A DNA stretch of 32,741 bases, taken from NCBI GenBank assembly GCA_012295275.1, contig CM022677.1, positions 4,758,715 through 4,791,455 of the forward strand. Direction: 5' to 3'. Source of the stretch: Chrysomallon squamiferum (taxonomy: Eukaryota > Mollusca > Gastropoda > Neomphalida > Peltospiridae). Shown one piece after another: positions 22,259 through 31,457 of this stretch. How positions within the stretch are numbered: position 1 is the stretch's first letter; each line of letters starts with the position of its first letter. Both the position numbers and the translations under genes were made by a program. The notes under the pieces are model-generated. The model did not search any database, was not told where the DNA came from, and saw only the letters and a list, made by a program, of their open reading frames with translations.

Positions 22259-22301
22259 GACTCTACTCCGGCGATATCACTTTCTGTTGATTCCGTTTTA
22301 A
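22254..22301 (-). CDS. exon 2 of the dsRNA-binding gene (start codon)
   Basis: Acceptor ATTATTTCAG ends at 22302 and donor GTAAGTACT begins at 22253. The exon is 48 bp. Only its last five bases (ATGTC) are coding, with a stop in the same frame upstream. The start context AGAGTCATGT is mediocre. Confidence 0.6.
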
Positions 22302-22767
22302 CTGAAATAATTTAACATTAAAAATACATTAACAAACATTCATTATAACAAAAGGTCAAAGCATGGGACATGGTAACAAACATTTATTATAATTTATTAT
22401 AATTTATTAAATGTATGTCGAAAATAAATAGTGTACGTTAACAGGTTAAAATATTATTTCGAAGACACTTTTATTATTTATCCATCTCAAACTGTAAAAT
22501 ATGAAATAACTTATTTCAAAAAAAAACAACAACAACAACAACAAAAAAAAACTATATTAATATAATAATTATAATTAGCACTTTTAAAGTGGTTGGTGAC
22601 TAATTTTGTTTTACTGAAATTTTCCTCGCCTGTTTTTTATTAATTCATCAATTAAAAACCCCAAAAGAGACATTCATTGATTTACCACGGATACAAAAGT
22701 TAAAACTGAACATGTTTTGGAAAATCATCAGCGAGATTTCAGCTCAAAAAGTAGTTTTTCATCCTAC

Positions 22768-22840
22768 CTTCGATCGACGGAGTTATTTGCGCTCCGGTAT
22801 CGCCATGAGCCTTTCTCGCACATGCGCAGTTGACACATTA
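22768..22840 (-). other. probable 5' UTR exon of the dsRNA-binding gene
   Basis: On the minus strand CGATCGAAG|GTAGGA gives a donor after 22768, in a locally GC-rich stretch. The only ATG here (GGCTCATGGCG) opens a frame of seven codons ending TAA, so it would be an upstream ORF. The upstream edge is not defined. Confidence 0.4.
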
Positions 22841-22870
22841 GTGGCTATTTCGTCAGCTGTTTTATTACAT
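22770..22870 (-). promoter_or_regulatory. likely promoter with NRF-1-like motif
   Basis: A GC- and CpG-rich island in AT-rich surroundings, directly upstream of the exon 1 donor. Contains GCACATGCGCAG (22818-22829), close to the NRF-1 consensus GCGCATGCGC. No TATA box is evident. Such TATA-less CpG promoters suit a broadly expressed gene. Confidence 0.45.
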
Positions 22871-23073
22871 AACACATTATTTTTATATGTACCACAAGTT
22901 AAACAAGGCTTTTAACTTACTAATTAGATTAATAATTAATTTCTGTACAAAATGATATGAATAAAATGTCCGATTGCAATATACATATTACATACATACC
23001 ATGAATAATTTTGTATCTGTATAAATGAACTATCTATTGTTTTACAGAATTTTTTGTTTCTATTAATTAATTA

Positions 23074-23107
<34 letters not shown>

Positions 23108-23177
23108 TCTTCTTAAGGGAACTATTAACTTTATACATACTTTTTGCTTATTTAAAAACACGTTAAAAAAAATTGGG

Positions 23178-23314
23178 TGGTTTTGGATGGGCTGGAACGG
23201 ATTAATGATATTTCAATTAATTTCAGTTGGGAAAATTGATTTGATATACGAGCAAATTGAGTTACGAGCTGGGCCATGGAACAAATTAAACTCGTAAGTC
23301 AAGGTACCACTGTA
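23178..23314. mobile_element. mariner-type transposon end fragment
   Basis: TACGAGCAAATTGAGTTACG, then ACTCGTAAGTCAAGGTACCACTGTA. The last part is the widely found Tc1/mariner inverted terminus (TACAGTGGTACCTTGACTTA read inward). Only one terminus is present; the partner end was not found. The flanking TA fits the family target. Confidence 0.7.
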
Positions 23315-23358
23315 TTAATAAAATCTATGCTCAGCGTAACAACATATTTGAGGTAATT

Positions 23359-23366
23359 TGACGTCA
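23359..23366. promoter_or_regulatory. perfect CRE-like octamer
   Basis: TGACGTCA palindrome, about 590 bp upstream of the minus-strand gene. It could be a CREB/ATF site, but one octamer may be chance. Confidence 0.25.
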
Positions 23367-23608
23367 TGAAACTAACATCTCTTGTTACACGGCGTCTGGA
23401 ATAATAGAGAGTAAACCGTGTTTTGGTCTCAAACCACAATTAATTTCCGCAAATTGTTTAATACTTTCCTTTTAAGAAACAGTATAAACATTTTTATAAA
23501 ATCTAAATACAAATTAGGATTATCTGTTTAGTATATTGTAATATTTTTACTTTGAATATTCATTGTTTGTAAAGTTAAATTTTAAATGAAATTAACACCT
23601 GTTTATTA

Positions 23609-23660
<52 letters not shown>
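23609..23660. repeat. (AAT)n microsatellite
   Basis: About 17 AAT units; a second TTA run is at 23080-23106. Confidence 0.95.
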
Positions 23661-23662
<2 letters not shown>

Positions 23663-23699
23663 CGAAATAAATCGTGTATTAAAGAGAAATGTGATTTAT

Positions 23700-24100
23700 T
23701 ATCATTATTATTAGTATTCATTCATTCATTCATTCATTCATACATTTATTTATTTATTTATTTATTATTTTTTGTTGTTTTTGTCATTTTTAATTAATTA
23801 ATTTAGCTTCTTTGTTTTTACATTTTTTTCGTTTTCCTCATTTCACAAAATTTATGACTTTGAGCCTCGAGTTGAACTCGGTAGAGACAGGAATCTGTTG
23901 ATTCTTTATTAAAACTAAATCTGTCGTGAATGAATTTAAACAATGTGCTAAGTCGGATTTGGCGCTAATAAAAACTAACTTTGTTTCTTGTGTCTTTAAT
24001 GCACAGTGAAAGGCTTTAATACTTTGAGAAACAGCAACTCTGTCAAAATACGTAATACATTTGACATTTTTACTTGATTAGTTCTTATAGGTCCATGAGT
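23700..24100. other. non-coding with simple repeats
   Basis: ATTC and ATTT tetranucleotide runs (23719-23765). No gene-like frame. Confidence 0.5.
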
Positions 24101-24119
24101 GCGAGCGAGTATATTAGTG

Positions 24120-24627
24120 AGCGCGTTTTTATCTGTGAGTGATGTGTAATTTGTGTATCATTGTCTGTCTGTCTGTATGTATCTAGATAGATAAATATAG
24201 ATATATGTACACACTCTCTCTCTCTCTCTCTCTCTCTCTGTATGTGTGTATGTGTCTCAATGTACATATACATACATACAAACATATATATATGTTTTTA
24301 TCTGTGAGTGATGTGTAATTTGTACATCATTGTCTGTCTGTCTGTATGTATGTATCTATATAGATAAATATAGATATATGTACACACCTCTCTTTCTCTC
24401 TCTCTCTGTATGTGTGTATGTGTCTCAATGTATATATACATACATACAAACATATATATATGTTTTTATCTGTGAGTGATGTGTAATTTGTACATCATTG
24501 TCTGTCTGTATGTATGTATGTATCTATATAGATAAATATAGATATATGTACACACCTCTCTCTCTGTATGTGTGTGTCTCAATGTACATATACATACATA
24601 CAACAAATATATATATATATATATGAA
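24120..24627. repeat. 169-bp tandem repeat, 3 units, with internal CT/TGTC microsatellites
   Basis: GTTTTTATCTGTGAGTGATG recurs at about 24125, 24294 and 24462. Each unit contains TGTC, CT and ATACAT runs of different lengths. Confidence 0.95.
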
Positions 24628-24792
24628 GCAATATTAGTAACATAAAAAACACCAATAATGCATTTACCACACTACTGTAACGATCACTCCAGTAACAGTA
24701 CGACTACATCAACTGCTTTTTATTCTCAGTAACTTAAAAACATATATTTTGTAAGCAGAACTATTTTATAATCTATCGACTACACCTTAGAC

Positions 24793-25265
24793 CAGTGGTT
24801 CCCAACCTTTCAAATATAGCGACCCATTTTAGAACAAGCATTCAGGAAGCGACCCCAATCCTTAAAATATCTTATATATACATTCATTTTTTTTGTACAA
24901 CAAACTGCCATATATTGCGATTATTGAATTATAGATTATTTATTCGTGAAGTAACTATACATTCCGTAAATTCATGATTAATTTCAAATTTATTCATAAA
25001 AAATTCCAAAGCTCCTACAAACATTAATTAATTGCAAATCAATTCAAAATTATTCGAACACACAAATTTCCACCGTTATGTAAAGTATGTTTATGAACTG
25101 AACTTAATGAGACGGCTGGTATTGCAGTTTTTTAGCTAGCAATTCTCTCCTGGGCTCCGTTGTCGATATAGCACACCTCAAGTCGTCTTCCACATTTAAT
25201 TTATTTCGGTACTTGTTTTTAAGGATGAGAAGTTGGGAGAATGCTGCTTCACATAAGTAAGTTGT
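24793..25265 (-). mobile_element. 5'-truncated hAT element (second family)
   Basis: CAGTGGTTCCCAACCTTT at 24793 is a hAT terminus, preceded by CCTTAGAC as a possible target site. On the minus strand, from 25250 down to about 25095, the frame reads TYLCEAAFSQLLILKNKYRN, then KLNVEDDLRCAISTTEPRRE and LLAKKLQYQPSH-stop. This is the C-terminal dimerisation region of a ZBED-like hAT transposase, different from the element at 17763. The 3' UTR and 3' end remain. Everything upstream is missing and replaced by AC-poor TTA repeats. Confidence 0.85.
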
Positions 25266-25374
25266 TGGGAACGGCAATAAATATAATTACTGCTACTAAT
25301 ACTGCTACAAAAAGTATTATTATCTCTGTTATTAGTAGTAATAGTACTAGTACTGGATTACTGGTAGTATTATT

Positions 25375-25466
25375 ATTTATAATAGTTATTATTATTTATT
25401 ATTGTTATTATTATTATTTATTATTATTTATTACTATTATTATTATTATTATTATTCTTTATTACT

Positions 25467-25514
<48 letters not shown>

Positions 25515-25518
25515 GTTC

Positions 25519-25598
<80 letters not shown>

Positions 25599-25650
25599 TA
25601 TTATTACTATTATTATTATTATTATTCTTATTGTTATTATTATCAATATT
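25375..25650. repeat. large (TTA)n block
   Basis: About 270 bp of TTA/ATT with occasional C or G interruptions. All long frames over it are poly-Leu, poly-Ile or poly-Asn artefacts. Confidence 0.95.
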
Positions 25651-25669
25651 GTTTGTTGTTGTTGTTCAG

Positions 25670-25790
25670 TAAGTCATGGAGTGGAGTGTGCTGACTCGTG
25701 TGATGGGCGTTGCTATGGGAAACTGCCGAACCAGTGATGTCACCCGAGTGTGCTGGGGGGTGTAACGGAACCAAGAACACCGACTGTCTG
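25670..25790 (+). pseudogene. ErbB/EGFR-type furin-like exon A, broken
   Basis: Follows GTTGTTGTTCAG and ends CTGTCTG|GTGAGT. Reads SHGVECADSCDGRCYGKLPN, Q, a TGA stop (25735-25737) where the family has Cys, then after a one-base loss near 25745 ECAGGCNGTKNTDCL. This is the CxxxC.G.C.G..P..CCH..CAGGC.G....DCL pattern of the first furin-like region of EGFR/ERBB receptors. A receptor tyrosine kinase would need many more exons; none are seen here. It is an exon fragment, not a working gene. Confidence 0.8.
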
Positions 25791-25959
25791 GTGAGTTGAA
25801 CTTTGACCTCAGACCAAACATTAGCTCACTAAACTGTATGTAACCCTGGCTGTTGTTTGTGATTGCATGTGTGTGCATTTGAAACCCAAATTTATTAGTA
25901 GTAATATATATTATTATTATTACTATTACCATTTTTTAATTTTTTAATGCTTTTTTCAG

Positions 25960-26081
25960 TCTTGTCGTCATTGCCTGAATGAAGGTGCCTGTGTGCCCTA
26001 CTGTCCCCAGCAGTACACATATGACCTTGACCTTTTTAAGATGGTGCCTAATCCAGAAGCCAAGTTCACACTGGGGTCTCT
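25960..26081 (+). pseudogene. ErbB/EGFR-type furin-like exon B, fragment
   Basis: Follows TTTTTTCAG. Reads SCRHCLNEGACVPYCPQQYT, then YDLDLFKMVPNPEAKFTLGS. Compare the family CR.F.D.GACV..CP......T......NP..KY..G. It joins exon A in phase 0 across a 169-bp intron (DCL-SCRHC). The expected next residues (CV..CP) are absent: the sequence runs straight into a 27-bp minisatellite and no donor is seen. Confidence 0.8.
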
Positions 26082-26442
26082 CAGTTTCTGTATCAGTCTG
26101 TATTTACTGAATTTCTGCTTCTGTCTGTATTTGCTGAGTTTCTGCGACAGTCTGTATTTCCTGAGTTTCTCAATAAGTCTGTATTTACTGAGTTTCTGCA
26201 TCAGTCTGTATTTACTGAGTTTCTGCATCAGTCTGTATTTACTGAGTTTCTACATAAGTCTGTATTTACTGAGTTTCTACATAAATCTGTATTTACTGAG
26301 TTTCTACATCAGTCTGTATTTACTGAGTATCTACAATAGTCTGTATTTACTGAGTATCTGCATCAGTCTGTATTTACTGAGTTTCTATATAAGTCTGTAT
26401 TTACTGAGTTTCTGTATCAGTCTGTATTTGCTGAGGTTTAAA
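26079..26442 (+). repeat. 27-bp minisatellite, about 13 units
   Basis: TCTGTATTTACTGAGTTTC plus CATCAG, 27 bp, repeated. Being a multiple of three, it stays open and gives an artificial hydrophobic repeat reading (ISLYLLSFC) continuous with exon B. Confidence 0.95.
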
Positions 26443-26509
26443 ACTTCCAGTAGAAATATTTCATACAGCTATTTTATCAACCGAATATTTTCAAGACGTG
26501 ATGAAAATG

Positions 26510-26675
26510 CGAGGGGTACCTTTTTCAAAGTGGAATAACTTTGCCTCCGCACGTGGCAAAAATGAGGCGCACATACCCAAAAGTGGGTCAAGGGTTGCCC
26601 TGCACGGGTGAAAAGTGGCGCACGCCCCCACCCAAGGGGAACAACTCGTTTCCGACACGTGCAGAAAAAACGCAC
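26510..26675. other. GC-rich island of unknown nature
   Basis: About 165 bp with high GC, two CACGTG-type motifs (near 26550 and 26655), and runs such as CGCACGCCCCCACCC. It contrasts with its surroundings. It could be part of a mobile element or an old promoter. I see no coding frame that fits. Confidence 0.35.
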
Positions 26676-26679
26676 ATAT

Positions 26680-27108
<429 letters not shown>

Positions 27109-27218
27109 CAAACGCTGATGCCTTACCAAACAAACAACAACAACAAAATGTTTATGGGTTACACTCATGACGTTTTAAATTTTATTTTTTTATTTATTTA
27201 CTTATTTACAATGAACAG

Positions 27219-27386
27219 AAGCAGAATATGCAGCTAAACGAAAGAAAGTTATCATACGACTTCTGATGGAGAAAGGTTTCAAACCTGATGGTTGGCTGGG
27301 AATGATCAATGAGGCTCAATTCTGTTTTGAATTCAGTGGCAAATATCCAAAAATACAGCAACTCATAAAGGAGCTTGGAAGTAGCA
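27219..27386 (+). pseudogene. TIR-domain C-terminal half (exon)
   Basis: Follows ACAATGAACAG. Reads EAEYAAKRKKVIIRLLMEKG, then FKPDGWLGMINEAQFCFEFS, GKYPKIQQLIKELGSS. The EAEYA..K...I.PL..E...KPDGWLG......FDFSGKYP pattern is the second half of TIR domains common in invertebrates. The exon is open throughout, phase 1 in and out, with a moderate donor A|GTAAAA. The first half (with the NAD-site Glu region in TIR enzymes) is not seen upstream. It belongs by phase to the GIMAP gene that follows. Confidence 0.65.
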
Positions 27387-27539
27387 GTAAAACTTATTGT
27401 AATTATTATGCATATTTGAGTTGTAAATATAAAAAAAATATCACTAAAACATTTATAGAAAAGAAAAAACAGTTTTCATGAATATACAAATACTAGCATA
27501 TGTAAATTAGCATTTACACATAAATATAAAGCATATGCA

Positions 27540-28350
27540 ATATTGTAAGTAGTGATGTCAGTATCTCCTACCCCACACTGACATTGTCGCCACCTGAACA
27601 GAAATAATAAATATGTGTCAGGTGCGTTTACTGAGAAAATACTCTGTGTATCATGTCTATTTCAGTGTGAAAACTAACACAGATGACGTTAATGATTATA
27701 AATTGTAACCTTTGTTACTTAAAGCTATGCGAAGACAGAATAAACTGTGCACCAGCATATTCGAAATAAATGAAAGCCCACACAACTGGGCAGTAAAATA
27801 TAATTATTGTCTCATCTTTAATACATAACATCTTAACTTTAAAATGAAAGCAATATGCGTAAATTAATTACTGATCTCAGATGATCTGTTGCACATTACG
27901 AGTTATACTATTAACCAAATACAAAAATTCTTACTTCAGTGACAACTGTTTATGATCCTGTCACGTCAAGGGCCAGAGTGGAATCCTTGCTTAAATTCTA
28001 GACAGCAGTTGCCATATATGGTCATGTGACATGACCATATAGTTCCCAGTGATAACGAAAGCTCCTAATAGGAGACAGTCATCTTAACCTATAATGCTAA
28101 GACTTTAAGAAAGTTTCATACAGGAGGCAGTCATCTTAATCTCTTGCTAGCACTTGCTCCCTTTTGATTACTTTTATGAAGAAATTAGTTTAAAAACCTT
28201 AAATACTGACCTTTATGGAATAGGAAATTAGTGATTATTTCACTGTTCTACACACACATACACATATATATATATATACTCATATACATGAACACATACA
28301 CAGAGACTTACACAAACACAAACACATAGATAGAAACATTGAATCCTTTT
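27540..28350. other. intronic or intergenic, contains a perfect palindrome
   Basis: No gene-like frame. Holds a perfect palindrome (28015-28041), two copies of a GGAG(A/G)CAGTCATCTTAA direct repeat at about 28070 and 28123, and an AT microsatellite at 28263-28280. Confidence 0.5.
28015..28041. repeat. 27-bp perfect palindrome
   Basis: Left arm TATATGGTCATGT, centre G, right arm ACATGACCATATA: 13 perfect pairs with a one-base loop. It contains TGACATGACCA-type half sites. Confidence 0.9.
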
Positions 28351-28361
28351 AATTTAGTATC

Positions 28362-28364
<3 letters not shown>

Positions 28365-28413
<49 letters not shown>

Positions 28414-28415
28414 TT
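28365..28415. repeat. (TTTA)n microsatellite
   Basis: About 12 ATTT units. Confidence 0.95.
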
Positions 28416-28530
28416 TTTTTATTTATTTTTTGTTTTTGTTTTTTTGTTTCGTTTTTGTTATTTTTTTTAAATATTTTACTTTATTAGATATGTAATTTTT
28501 ACAAATTTTAATTATTTTTTTTTTTTCTAG

Positions 28531-28590
28531 GCTGCGCAAGAGACAAACCTGAAACGCTTTATTTATCGGCGATATTAAATAAATACACTG
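28531..28590 (+). CDS. linker exon of the TIR-GIMAP gene
   Basis: 60 bp between TTTTTTTTTTCTAG and GTACGT, phase 1 in and out, open in that phase only: CARDKPETLYLSAILNKYT. It joins the TIR exon (A|GC = Ser) and the GTPase exon (G|AA = Glu) without breaking the frame. No known motif; likely a spacer between TIR and G domain. Confidence 0.5.
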
Positions 28591-28659
28591 GTACGTATTC
28601 AATGAGTGTACAATACTAATTGTGGTTGTTGTATCAGGAGCAGAAAAAGACTAGTATAA

Positions 28660-28800
28660 CTAGTACCAGCAGTTGTTGTTGTAATAGTAACAATAGTAGC
28701 AGTACAAGTAGCAGCAGTACTAATAGTAGCAGTAGTAGTAGTAGTAGTAGCAATAGTAGTTGTAGTAGTAGCAATAGTAGTTGTAGTAGTAGTGCAAGTG
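28660..28800. repeat. (AGT)n-like trinucleotide tract
   Basis: AGT/AGC/AAT tract of about 140 bp in the intron. The Ser-rich and Thr-rich frames on either strand are artefacts. Confidence 0.9.
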
Positions 28801-28969
28801 GTGCTGGTGTTTTTACTACTGTTGGTATTTTTCTTTGTTGGCACCATTCTTAATACGGTAGTCCACAAATTTAATTTTATTTTCACTTTTTCTTCTTCTT
28901 GTTGTTGTTCTTCTTCTTATGATTATTGTTATTATTATTATTTATTTATTTATTGATATTTTTTTTCAG

Positions 28970-30343
28970 AACGTTTTTACCTGAAAGACGAATTACTTAT
29001 TATTTTGATTGGAAAAACAGGAAATTCAATCCTTGGTGATTCCTGTTTTGGCTTTAGTGGTGTCAGTCAGCGGGCTACGACCACGTGTCAGTCAGGGTTG
29101 TCCTCTCGGTTTGCTCTCAAATCATGGTCATTGATACTCCCGCTCTTTTTCATACACGACATTCTGATAAGGAAATAACGGAGGAAATAAAAAAATGCAT
29201 TGCTTTGTGTTTCCCAGGCCCACGTGCTATAAGAATCCTCGCTGTAAGAATCGGGCGTTTTACCGAAGAAGAAACTGACACTGTCAGCCGTTACAGAAAG
29301 ATCTTCAGAAGTGGCCTGTTTCCCTCTCTCACTGTTGTGTTTTCCTATCTCACTGCTGTGTTTCCCTATCTCACTGTTGTGTTTTCCTATCTCACTGTTG
29401 TGTTTCCTAGCTCACTGTTGTGTTTCCCTATCTCACTGTTGTGTTTCCCTATCTCACTGTTGTGTTTTCCTATCTCACTGTTGTGTTTCCCAATCTCACG
29501 GTTGTGTTTTCCTATCTCACTGTTGTGTTTCCCTATCTCACTGTTGTGTTTTCCTATCTCACTGTTGTGTTTCCCTATCTCACTGTTGTGTTTTCCTATC
29601 TCACTGTTGTGTTTTCCTATCTCACTGTTGTGTTTCCTAGCTCACTGTTGTGTTTCCCTATCTCACTGTTGTGTTTCCCTATCTCACTGTTGTGTTTTCC
29701 TATCTCACTGTTGTGTTTCCTAGCTCACTGTTGTGTTTCCCTATCTCACTGTTGTGTTTCCCTATCTCACTGTTGTGTTTTCCTATCTCACTGCTGTGTT
29801 TGTAGGAATCGATGAACTGGAGCGACACGGGAAGACTCTCGACGATTACATCTCAACTGGAGGATTTAAAGAAACTGATTGCGGTGACAGGTGCGCTGGT
29901 ACAACGTGAACAAGGATGAAGGGCAAGTAAAACAGTTGATAGATCTGGTGAAAAGAAACGTAGGGAAGAACAGTCAAAGCTTCTACACCACTGATATGCT
30001 GAAAGCTGCAGAACAAGCAGTACAAAAACGGGAGCAAGAAATACTGAAGACGAAAGAAGGAGAGATGGAATGTAATCCTGAAGACATGGAGAAGACGTCA
30101 GGAAAAAGGAATGAGCCATATTTCAGATCCTTGTTAGAAACGTTATCAATAGAGAACGAAAAAGATAAATGGGATCCCAAGCAGATGGAAGAGAAAGAAC
30201 GTGAGAAGTTGGATATCACAGAAGATTTGTCGGCAAGTATCTTCTTAAAGGTCAGATGTTTGGCAAGAAGCGAAGCAGAAATGGGAAAACCCGCCATTCT
30301 CGGAATGATGACAAACGTGATTCGTCAGTACGTACCAGAATAA
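28970..30343 (+). pseudogene. AIG1/GIMAP-type GTPase, decayed, with internal minisatellite
   Basis: After ATTTTTTTTCAG the frame reads ERFYLKDELLIILIGKTG and goes straight to NSILGD. GIMAPs have about seven residues between them that include the P-loop GKS, so nucleotide binding is lost. A frameshift near 29112 leads to QIMVIDTPALFHTRH (G3; Ala where the family has Gly) and CFPGPRAIRILAVRIGRFTE (the GIMAP conserved box). The region around G4 is expanded by a 21-bp array (29326-29800). After it GIDELERHGKTLDDYISTGG reads on in the same frame. A second one-base frameshift near 29888 precedes RWYNVNKDEGQVKQLIDLV and an open, charged, helical C-terminus to the stop at 30341-30343. GIMAPs act in immune-cell survival and vesicle traffic in vertebrates; here only ancestry is inferred. 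Confidence 0.85.
29326..29800 (+). repeat. 21-bp minisatellite inside the GIMAP G domain, about 22 units
   Basis: TATCTCACTGTTGTGTTTTCC units, one copy of which (LTVVF) is native strand sequence before G4. Three units are 20 bp long (CCTAGCTCACTG at about 29405, 29635 and 29720). Their combined loss is 3 bp, so entry and exit frames agree, but the third creates a TAG at 29721-29723. Confidence 0.95.
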
Positions 30344-30771
30344 CACCGAATACATAATCATCATACCTGACTGTTTAGTTTATTAAGATTACAGAAATTT
30401 CAAAAAAATGTGTTACATTTACGTTTTCAGTAAAAATGAGAATATAATACTTGTAACCTTCTAGTATAATAATACATATTATCATAAACGGGAAAAAAGA
30501 GAACATAATATTATACTGTTTTGTGTTACAGAAATGTTTTGTCACTTTTAATTTTTTCTGTATTTGCAGTGATTTAGTTGGCACTGACAAGTTTAGAGTC
30601 ACCCTTTATTTATTTTTGACGAATTTGTTTCTTTTTTAAATATCTATTTCAGTGTGCACGTAGTTTACACTAAAGATGTAGTCTTGTTGTTATTTAATGT
30701 GCAGTAAAGAAAAACGCCAGAGACAGCTCCGAGGTGTGTGTATTATTACATAGTTCTCAACAGTTTTGTCC

Positions 30772-30772
<1 letters not shown>

Positions 30773-30835
<63 letters not shown>
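30773..30835. repeat. (AAT)n microsatellite
   Basis: About 20 AAT units. Confidence 0.95.
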
Positions 30836-30836
<1 letters not shown>

Positions 30837-31426
30837 TGTGTGAAGGCGTGTGTGAGTTTATACTCTGTGTGTGTGCGTATAGGTGCACATATGTGTATGC
30901 ATGAGTTTGTATATGTGTGTGAATAAGCGTATGCTAAAGTAAATTGTTAGAGCCAAAAATAAATCTTCTTATTCTATATATTTAAAAGAAAAACGTAATC
31001 TAATCATAACATAAGGGAACTGTCTCTAACAAATTCCGAGATATTTGTGCATATATCTCCCTAGTACTAGTGGTCTGAACAATTTACAAATGTGTTAGGG
31101 GTGGGATCACTCGGCAGATACGTCTTATCCTGAACATATTTTATATAACTGACATCGTTTAACACATCCACATAGACGAAATAATCATAAGAGCATGTCT
31201 TGTCAGTGATTAAATACAGTTCTGAGAGAGAAAAAATGCTCAATAAATGCTGAACTATTTCTAAACAACTGATCCAAAATAACATTACTTTGAGTTACCT
31301 TAACATCTAAAAACAAAGACAATAGATTGTCTGAGGGAACGCTTTACGGCAAAACCACAGTTTTATTAAGTAAAAATTAGTAAAAATATCTTAAAGAGAA
31401 TAGAAACATTAAGCAGGGCGGTACAG

Positions 31427-31457
<31 letters not shown>

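Noticed and set aside
22712-22915. 67-codon plus-strand frame
   Set aside because: Antisense to the likely promoter and 5' UTR exon of the minus-strand gene; no splice or family support.
25402-25737. 111-codon poly-Leu/Ile frame reaching the ErbB exon
   Set aside because: Only its last 23 codons are real (ErbB exon A); the rest is TTA repeat before a clear splice acceptor.
25993-26538. 181-codon plus frame as a membrane protein
   Set aside because: Hydrophobic repeats come from the 27-bp minisatellite; only the first part is ErbB exon B.
28599-28886. Thr-rich and Ser-rich frames
   Set aside because: Produced by the AGT trinucleotide tract in an intron.
30375-30602. 75-codon minus frame after the GIMAP stop
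   Set aside because: AT-rich, hydrophobic chance frame with no motif, in the probable 3' UTR of the plus-strand gene.
31067-31285. 72-codon minus frame
   Set aside because: No family resemblance, no splice sites, and composition like the background.
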